From Scleromatobacter sp045810265 (GTDB lineage: Bacteria > Pseudomonadota > Gammaproteobacteria > Burkholderiales > Burkholderiaceae_C): a stretch of 28,787 nucleotides of DNA. The DNA is taken from positions 1 to 28,787 of the forward strand of contig JBJMWF010000154.1 of the NCBI GenBank assembly GCA_045810265.1. The letters are read 5' to 3'. Shown here in pieces: positions 24,190 through 28,787 of this stretch. The stretch's first letter is position 1. Each line of letters starts with the position of its first letter. The notes below the pieces were generated by a model, which made no database searches, was not told the origin of the DNA, and was given only the letters and a program-made list of their open reading frames with translations. A program made the translations under genes and the position numbers.

Positions 24190-26210
24190 GGATGTTCCTG
24201 CGATGGCGCGGCCGGGCGCATGTCGTCGAGCGTGAGATCCGTGGCGGGCCAGGCGCCGGCCACGGGCAAGGTCAAGGAGAAGCGGGCGCCGCCCAGGCTA
24301 CCGGGGCTGGCGTCGAAGGCGCCGTGGTGCGCCTCGATGATGGAGCGGCAGATCGCCAGGCCCATGCCCATGCCGTCGGTCTTGGTCGAATAGAACGGCG
24401 TCACCAGCTGTTCGACGCTGCGTCCGCGCAGGCCGGGGCCGGCATCGTCGACATCCAGGCGCAGGAAGCCCTCGGCGTCGCTCGCGCCCGGCATCGCGCT
24501 GGCGCCCGCGCGCGCGATGCTGATGCGCAGGCGCCGCTGCGCCGCCGGCACGCCCGCCATCTCGTCGCAGGCATTGCGCACGAGATTGAGCACCACCTGT
24601 TCGACCAGCACCGGATCGGCGTCGACCTTGGGCAGGTTGGCCGCGACGGCCCATTCCACATGCAGCTGCAGCCGGCGCAGCTCGCGCCCCAGCAGGGCCA
24701 GCGCTCGCTGGGCGACCTCGGCCAGGTCCATGGTCTCGCGCTGCGGGCTGCGCCGCGTGAGGAACTCGCGGATGCGCTTGACGATGCGGCCGGCCTCGGC
24801 GGCCTGGTCGCCCAGCCGCGTCATCGCGTCGACCAGGCGGGGATCGGGCTCGCCGGCGCGCTCGAGCAGGCGCTTGACGCCCGCGGCGTAGCCCGTGATC
24901 GAGGTCAGCGGCTGATTGAGCTGGTGCGCCAGCGCGGAGGCCACTTCGCCCAGCATCGTCAGGCGCGCCTGGTGCGCCATGGAGTCGGTCTGGTGGCGCT
25001 CGCGCTCCTCGAGCCGCTTGCGCTCGGTGATGTCGAGGATGGAACCCATCCAGCCGATGTGGCGGCCGCTGGCGTCCACCAGCGGTGCCTCGAACAGCAT
25101 GACGTCGATCGGCCGGCCGTCCTTGCGCACCCAGCGCGCCTCGTAGCCGTCGCGCGGCGCGCCGCCCGCCATGTTGCGCAGGTGGCGCGACATGCTGTCG
25201 GCGATCGCGTCCGGCGGCCAGTACGGCATCGGCGTCGCGCGGCCGATCAGTTCCTCGGGGCTGAACCCCACGAGGTCGCAGAACGCGCGATTGACGTAGA
25301 CCAGCCGGCCCTCGGTGTCGCGCGCGCGCAGACCCACCGTCAGCGAATCCTCCATCGCCTGGCGCCAGGCGGCCTCGGTGCGCAGCGCCGCCTGCGTGCG
25401 CAGCACCTCGTTCATCTGGAAACGCAGCAGCCCCGTGGCGACGGCGATCATCATCAGGAACACGCCCATCATCACGATCGGCAGCCGCAGCCACCACGGC
25501 CGGGGCACGTCATGCAGCGACAGCTCGAGATAGGTGTCGGGCATCGCCGGCTCGAGGCTGTGGCGATGCGACTGCTCGGGCGGCGCCTCGCGGTCGCCGG
25601 CCTTCATCGGATCGGCCACGACCTGCCCGTAGCCGTCGACCAGGCGCACGTCGTACTCGTGGGCCAGCCACCAGGGTACCGTCTGGCGCAGCAGCGTGGC
25701 CGGCGCGTAGCGCACCACGAGACGGCCCGCGGGCATGCCGGCGGCGTCGTGCAACGGCGCGCTCAGGTGCGCGCTCAGGCCGGGGCGTTCGGCGATGTCG
25801 ATGCCCTCGGGCACCACCACCACCAGCCGGGTATTCGCATCGACCCAGCTGATGCTCTGCCACAGCCGCGACAGCCCGTCGACCACGGCGTCCTGTCTGG
25901 CGAGCGCCTCCGGCGGCAGCGTGACGTCGAAGCTGTGCGCGAGTTCGTTCAACTGCGTCTGTTCCTCGCCGACGCGCTCGCTGATCTGCGCCTCGAGCGA
26001 CAGCGAGTCGGTGATCAGCTGGCGCTGGCGCGACTCCAGGTCGGCGCGATCGGACAGCTCCAGCCAGATCGCCACCGACACCGTGAACAGCACCGACAGC
26101 ACCAGCGGCACCCACCACCACGAGCCGCGGCCGGCCAGCGCGCGCGCCCAGCGCCGGCTCACCGGCGCGGCGGGCGTGAGGCTGGGCGGCGATGGCAGCT
26201 CGGGAAGCAT
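24186..26210 (-). CDS. dctS: PAS-containing sensor histidine kinase, DctS-like
   Basis: 674 residues, close to the 672 of R. capsulatus DctS as I recall it. Order: Pro-rich cytoplasmic start, helix 1 (about 32-50), a periplasmic sensor region of about 190 residues (52-240), helix 2 (242-263), a PAS domain (about 280-395, DTEGRLVYVNRAFCDLVGFSPEELIG), then a HisKA domain with phospho-acceptor His429 in SALAHQLNQPL. The ATPase domain shows NLVRNACDEM, DDAGPGL and GMGMGLAICRSIIEAHHG. It should sense C4-dicarboxylates outside the inner membrane and phosphorylate DctR. A TAGACT box (26222-26217) ends only seven bases before the start codon, so the leader may be very short. Confidence 0.9.
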   Translation of the reverse strand: MLPELPSPPSLTPAAPVSRRWARALAGRGSWWWVPLVLSVLFTVSVAIWLELSDRADLESRQRQLITDSLSLEAQISERVGEEQTQLNELAHSFDVTLPPEALARQDAVVDGLSRLWQSISWVDANTRLVVVVPEGIDIAERPGLSAHLSAPLHDAAGMPAGRLVVRYAPATLLRQTVPWWLAHEYDVRLVDGYGQVVADPMKAGDREAPPEQSHRHSLEPAMPDTYLELSLHDVPRPWWLRLPIVMMGVFLMMIAVATGLLRFQMNEVLRTQAALRTEAAWRQAMEDSLTVGLRARDTEGRLVYVNRAFCDLVGFSPEELIGRATPMPYWPPDAIADSMSRHLRNMAGGAPRDGYEARWVRKDGRPIDVMLFEAPLVDASGRHIGWMGSILDITERKRLEERERHQTDSMAHQARLTMLGEVASALAHQLNQPLTSITGYAAGVKRLLERAGEPDPRLVDAMTRLGDQAAEAGRIVKRIREFLTRRSPQRETMDLAEVAQRALALLGRELRRLQLHVEWAVAANLPKVDADPVLVEQVVLNLVRNACDEMAGVPAAQRRLRISIARAGASAMPGASDAEGFLRLDVDDAGPGLRGRSVEQLVTPFYSTKTDGMGMGLAICRSIIEAHHGAFDASPGSLGGARFSLTLPVAGAWPATDLTLDDMRPAAPSQEHP

Positions 26211-26234
26211 GGCGGCAGTCTATGTCGAGGTCCG

Positions 26235-26252
26235 CCGGTGCACGTGCACCGG
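26235..26252. promoter_or_regulatory. Perfect 18-bp palindrome between dctS and dctP
   Basis: CCGGTGCAC followed directly by GTGCACCGG, with a third half-site GGTGCC continuing at 26251-26256. It is centred about 26 bp from the dctS start. If dctP uses the box at 26302-26307, it is centred about 70 bp upstream of that start point, where FixJ-type activators often bind. It is the best candidate DctR operator. Confidence 0.5.
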
Positions 26253-26277
26253 TGCCGCCTCATGTGGGAGTCCACAA

Positions 26278-26307
26278 TTTCCAGCGCCGCCACGCGATGC
26301 CGACAAT
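26278..26307 (+). promoter_or_regulatory. Candidate dctP promoter
   Basis: TTTCCA (26278-26283) and GACAAT (26302-26307) are 18 bases apart and match sigma-70 boxes at four of six positions each. No -24/-12 sigma-54 pattern was found in this gap. The leader would be about 90 bases. Confidence 0.3.
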
Positions 26308-26404
26308 CGCCGGACTCGAGACGAGCCTGTGCGCCGCTGCCCGTCCGCCCAGGCTTGCGGCAGGCTGAATCCCACAACATCCAATGCACCCTCAGGAGAC
26401 CCGC

Positions 26405-27418
26405 ATGCACAACACCTCTCGCCGCCAAGTCCTCGGCGCGGCCGCCGCGCTCGCCACCGTGGGCTTCGGCACGGCCCGCGCGCAGGCTCCGATCAACATC
26501 AAGTTCAGCCACGTCGTGGCGCCGGATACCCCCAAGGGCAAGGGCGCGCTGCGCTTCAAGGAGCTGGCCGAGCAGCGCACTGGCGGCAAGGTGAAGGTGG
26601 AGATCTATCCGAACAGCCAGCTGTACAAGGACAAGGAAGAGATGGAGGCGCTGCAGCTGGGCTCGGTGCAGATGCTCGCGCCGTCGCTGTCCAAGTTCGG
26701 CCCCCTGGGCGTCAAGGAATTCGAGGTGTTCGACCTGCCGTTCCTGTGCAAGGACACGGCGGCGTTCAAGGGCATCACCGACGGTGCACTGGGCAAGGAA
26801 CTGTTCGCCAAGCTCGAGCCCAAGGGCATCCGCGGCATGGCCTACTGGGACAACGGCTTTCACCAGATGATCGCCAATCGTCCGCTGCACCACGTGGCCG
26901 ATTTCAAGGGCCTGAAGATGCGCATCCAGTCGTCCAAGGTGCTCGATGCGCAGATGCGCGCGCTCGGCGCCATCCCCCAGGTGATGGCGTTCTCGGAGTT
27001 GTACCAGGCCCTGCAGTCGGGTGTGGTCGACGGCACCGAGGGCACCCCCTCGAACTTCTTCACGCAGAAGATCTACGAAGTCAGCAAGAACATCACGCTG
27101 TCCAACCACGGCCACCTGGCCTACGCGGCCATCGTCAACAAGAAGTTCTGGGACGGCCTGCCTGCTGATATCCGCACCACGCTGGACGGCTGCATGAAGG
27201 ACGCGACGACCTACGCCAACGCGATCGCCGCCACCGAGAACATCCAGGCGCTGGACAAGATCAAGGCCAGCGGCAAGTGCACGATCTACACGCTGACGCC
27301 GGCCGAGGAGCTGGAGTGGAAGAAGGCGCTGATGACCGTCCACAAGGAAATGGAAGCGCGCGTCGGCAAGGACACGATCGCCGCCGCCTACAAGGCGACC
27401 GGCTTCGTCCCCGTCTGA
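26405..27418 (+). CDS. dctP: TRAP transporter C4-dicarboxylate-binding protein DctP
   Basis: 337 residues. A periplasmic solute-binding protein that delivers C4-dicarboxylates (malate, succinate, fumarate) to the DctQM permease, driven by an ion gradient rather than ATP. The N-terminus HNTSRRQVLGAAAALATVG carries a twin-arginine-like SRRQVLG motif and ends near ARAQA; Tat or Sec export is possible. The mature protein begins PINIKFSHVVAPDTPKGKG. Family signatures include LKMRIQSSKVLDAQMRALGA and FSELYQALQSGVVDGTEGT, where the arginine of LKMRIQ normally clamps the substrate carboxylate. The start at 26405 has CAGGAGA upstream; the ATG at 26384 lacks a site. Confidence 0.93.
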   Translation: MHNTSRRQVLGAAAALATVGFGTARAQAPINIKFSHVVAPDTPKGKGALRFKELAEQRTGGKVKVEIYPNSQLYKDKEEMEALQLGSVQMLAPSLSKFGPLGVKEFEVFDLPFLCKDTAAFKGITDGALGKELFAKLEPKGIRGMAYWDNGFHQMIANRPLHHVADFKGLKMRIQSSKVLDAQMRALGAIPQVMAFSELYQALQSGVVDGTEGTPSNFFTQKIYEVSKNITLSNHGHLAYAAIVNKKFWDGLPADIRTTLDGCMKDATTYANAIAATENIQALDKIKASGKCTIYTLTPAEELEWKKALMTVHKEMEARVGKDTIAAAYKATGFVPV

Positions 27419-27431
27419 CCTCCTGAGCCTC

Positions 27432-27452
27432 GCCCCGGCGCGATGCCGGGGC
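27432..27452 (+). promoter_or_regulatory. Strong hairpin between dctP and dctQ
   Basis: GCCCCGGC and GCCGGGGC form perfect 8-bp arms around a GCGAT loop, 13 bases after the dctP stop. No T-tract follows. Such intercistronic stems protect the upstream message from 3' exonucleases, allowing much more binding protein than permease. The rest of the 153-bp gap shows nothing further. Confidence 0.6.
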
Positions 27453-27571
27453 CGCCCCGATTGACGCGGCGCCCCTGCGCAGCGTCCACTCGACTCGCAT
27501 GCGCCGCTCTTGCGGCACGTGTCGACGTCCCTCGCCCCGCCCCTTCGCGCCCGCCGCGAGAAAGGCCCCAG

Positions 27572-28219
27572 ATGTTCGGTCGCTTCCTCGACCACCTCGA
27601 AGAGTGGCTCATCGCGTTCCTCATGGGCGCGGCGACGCTGCTGATCTTCGTGGCGGTCGTCCATCGCTACGCTGCCGGTTGGCACTACCCCGCGTTCCTG
27701 CAGTTCATCCAGGACGCCCTGCTCAAGCTCAATCTGGGGTGGGCCCAGGAGCTGTGCATCTACATGTTCATCTGGATGGCCAAGTTCGGCGCTGCCTACG
27801 GGGTGCGCCACGGCACCCACGTGGGCGTCGACGTTCTGGTGCGGGCGCTGCCGCCAGCCAAGGCGCGCTGGCTCACCATCATCGGGCTGAGCGGCGGCGC
27901 GCTGTTCACGGTGGTGATCGGCACCATGGGCTCGGTGCTGGTGTGGGACGACGGCCTGCACTACGCGCTGGTGCACGCACTGGGCCGCCCCGAGGGCGAC
28001 CTGTCCGAAGGCGCCACGACGCCTGACCTGGAGCTGCCGGTGTGGATCGAGTACCTGGCGATCCCGCTCGCGTCGTACCTGATGTGCTTCCGCTTCCTTC
28101 AGGTGCTGGTCAAGTTCGTGAGGACGGGCGAGCTGCCCAAGCACGAGGTCGCCCACGTCGAGGGGCTGGAGGACGTCGACAACTATGAGCCGACGCCGCA
28201 GGGGAGCATCGTCAAATGA
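27572..28219 (+). CDS. dctQ: TRAP transporter small permease DctQ
   Basis: 215 residues. The small membrane subunit of the tripartite transporter, which supports DctM. Four helices are visible: EEWLIAFLMGAATLLIFVAV, WAQELCIYMFIWMAKFGAAY, WLTIIGLSGGALFTVVIGTM and IEYLAIPLASYLMCFRFLQV. The family pattern WAQELCIYMFIWMAKFGAA and the following RHGTHVGVDVL are clear. A loop of about 35 residues (DDGLHYALVHALGRPEG onward) lies between helices 3 and 4, and the C-terminal tail is acidic. The start at 27572 has AAAGG six bases upstream. The stop overlaps the dctM start as ATGA. Confidence 0.92.
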   Translation: MFGRFLDHLEEWLIAFLMGAATLLIFVAVVHRYAAGWHYPAFLQFIQDALLKLNLGWAQELCIYMFIWMAKFGAAYGVRHGTHVGVDVLVRALPPAKARWLTIIGLSGGALFTVVIGTMGSVLVWDDGLHYALVHALGRPEGDLSEGATTPDLELPVWIEYLAIPLASYLMCFRFLQVLVKFVRTGELPKHEVAHVEGLEDVDNYEPTPQGSIVK

Positions 28220-28787
28220 GCGCGCTCATCATCTTCTCGCTGCTCGTGGTGCTGATGCTCACGGGCATGCCGATCTCGATCGCGCTCGGCCTGACGGTCA
28301 TGAGCTTCTTCTTCTTCCTCAGCGACGTGCCGATGGCCAGCGTCGGCCTGAAGCTGTTCGAGGGGTTGAACAGCTTCCCGATCATGGCGATCCCGTTCTT
28401 CATCCTGGCCGGCAACTTCCTGACCAATGGCGGGGCGGCCAGGCGGATGATCCATTTCGCCTCGACCATGGTGGGCCACCTGTACGGCGGCCTGGGCCTG
28501 GCGGCGGTGCTGGCCTGCGCGATGTTCGCGGCGATCTCGGGCTCGTCGGTGGCCACCGTCGTGGCGGTGGGCACCATCATGATGCCGGCCATGCAGGCTG
28601 CGGGCTACCCCAAGCGCTTCTCGGCCGGCGTGATCACCACCTCGGGCGCGCTCGGCATCCTGTTTCCGCCGTCGATCAACCTGGTGATCTTCTCGATCGC
28701 CACCTCGGGCATGAGCGCCCCCGGCCCGAACGGCGAACCGGTGGCCACCGCCTCCGTGGGTGACCTGTTCGTCGCGGGCGTCATTCC
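28216..28787 (+). CDS. dctM: TRAP transporter large permease DctM, 3' end outside window
   Basis: 190 codons are visible of a protein normally about 425-450 residues long. It is the main ion-coupled translocation subunit. Hydrophobic helices are continuous: LIIFSLLVVLMLTGMPISIALGL, FPIMAIPFFILAGNFLTNGG (joined, residues about 52-71) and LGLAAVLACAMFAAISGSS. The motifs MAIPFFILAGNFL, AAISGSSVATVVAVG and GALGILFPPSINLVI are typical of DctM. The start overlaps dctQ by 4 bp. The frame is intact up to the window end, so truncation is due only to the edge. Confidence 0.94.
   Translation, partial: MSALIIFSLLVVLMLTGMPISIALGLTVMSFFFFLSDVPMASVGLKLFEGLNSFPIMAIPFFILAGNFLTNGGAARRMIHFASTMVGHLYGGLGLAAVLACAMFAAISGSSVATVVAVGTIMMPAMQAAGYPKRFSAGVITTSGALGILFPPSINLVIFSIATSGMSAPGPNGEPVATASVGDLFVAGVI

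Noticed and set aside
26211..26404. Sigma-54 promoter upstream of dctP
   Set aside because: rpoN is in the window and dct genes in some bacteria use sigma-54, but no acceptable GG-N10-GC pattern in a TGGCAC/TTGC context was found, and DctR is FixJ-type, not a sigma-54 activator.
24123..26594. Plus-strand open frame of over 800 codons opposite dctS
   Set aside because: Antisense shadow of a complete histidine kinase; it even runs into the dctP coding region in another frame.
26159..28156. Long minus-strand open frame opposite dctP and dctQ
   Set aside because: Composition typical of an antisense frame; both genes on the other strand are certain.

Overview
The window is about 29 kb of GC-rich DNA (roughly two thirds G+C by eye) packed with genes on both strands. 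It looks like chromosome from a betaproteobacterium of the order Burkholderiales. Supporting this are the three-subunit proton-translocating transhydrogenase, the lptA-lptB-rpoN block, the CysB-type regulator next to a sulfate permease, the DctSR/DctPQM dicarboxylate system, and protein sequences typical of the Rubrivivax/Leptothrix/Comamonas-like lineages. Genus cannot be fixed from sequence alone. No tRNA, rRNA, CRISPR array, transposase, integrase or phage gene was seen. Most of the window is conserved core genome, and no gap between genes exceeds about 300 bases.

Layout. 1-3113 (+): 3' part of argS, a SPOR-domain envelope protein and a DsbA-type thiol oxidoreductase. 3288-7877 (+): lptA and lptB (LPS export), rpoN (sigma-54) and an RlmL-type 23S rRNA methyltransferase carrying a low-complexity insert. 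8004-8474 (+): a small secreted helical protein of unknown function. 8498-12361 (-): fadD, an unrecognised 161-residue protein, an MTA/SAH nucleosidase with an apparent TTG start, and rsmE. 12472-15659 (-): pntAA-pntAB-small membrane protein-pntB, a tightly overlapped operon. 15904-17582 (+): nudJ and mnmA, both apparently with very short or no 5' leaders. 17827-18195 (+): DUF1304 membrane protein. 18293-19240 (+): cysB-like regulator. 19283-22760 (-): cysT-cysW-cysA sulfate permease, without its binding protein, followed by a secreted SnoaL-like protein. 23032-23322 (-): a CsoR/FrmR-type regulator with no cysteine. 23545-26210 (-): DctR/DctS two-component pair, divergent from dctP-dctQ-dctM at 26405-28787 (+, dctM cut by the window end).

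Two complete physiological modules stand out. One is C4-dicarboxylate uptake: the sensor DctS and regulator DctR face the TRAP transporter genes across a 194-bp region holding a perfect 18-bp palindrome. The other is sulfate uptake: the CysTWA permease converges on its likely regulator CysB, whose promoter region is unusually AT-rich and full of dyads.

I did not find a clearly new multi-gene system. The best unexplained signals are these: a 52-bp dispersed repeat (two copies, 46/52 identical) that sits exactly at gene junctions on the minus strand and opens a 22-codon frame overlapping the neighbouring stop or start codon; an 81-bp element with inverted ends and two internal hairpins after mnmA; the cysteine-free CsoR-family regulator; and several perfect palindromes in intergenic DNA.
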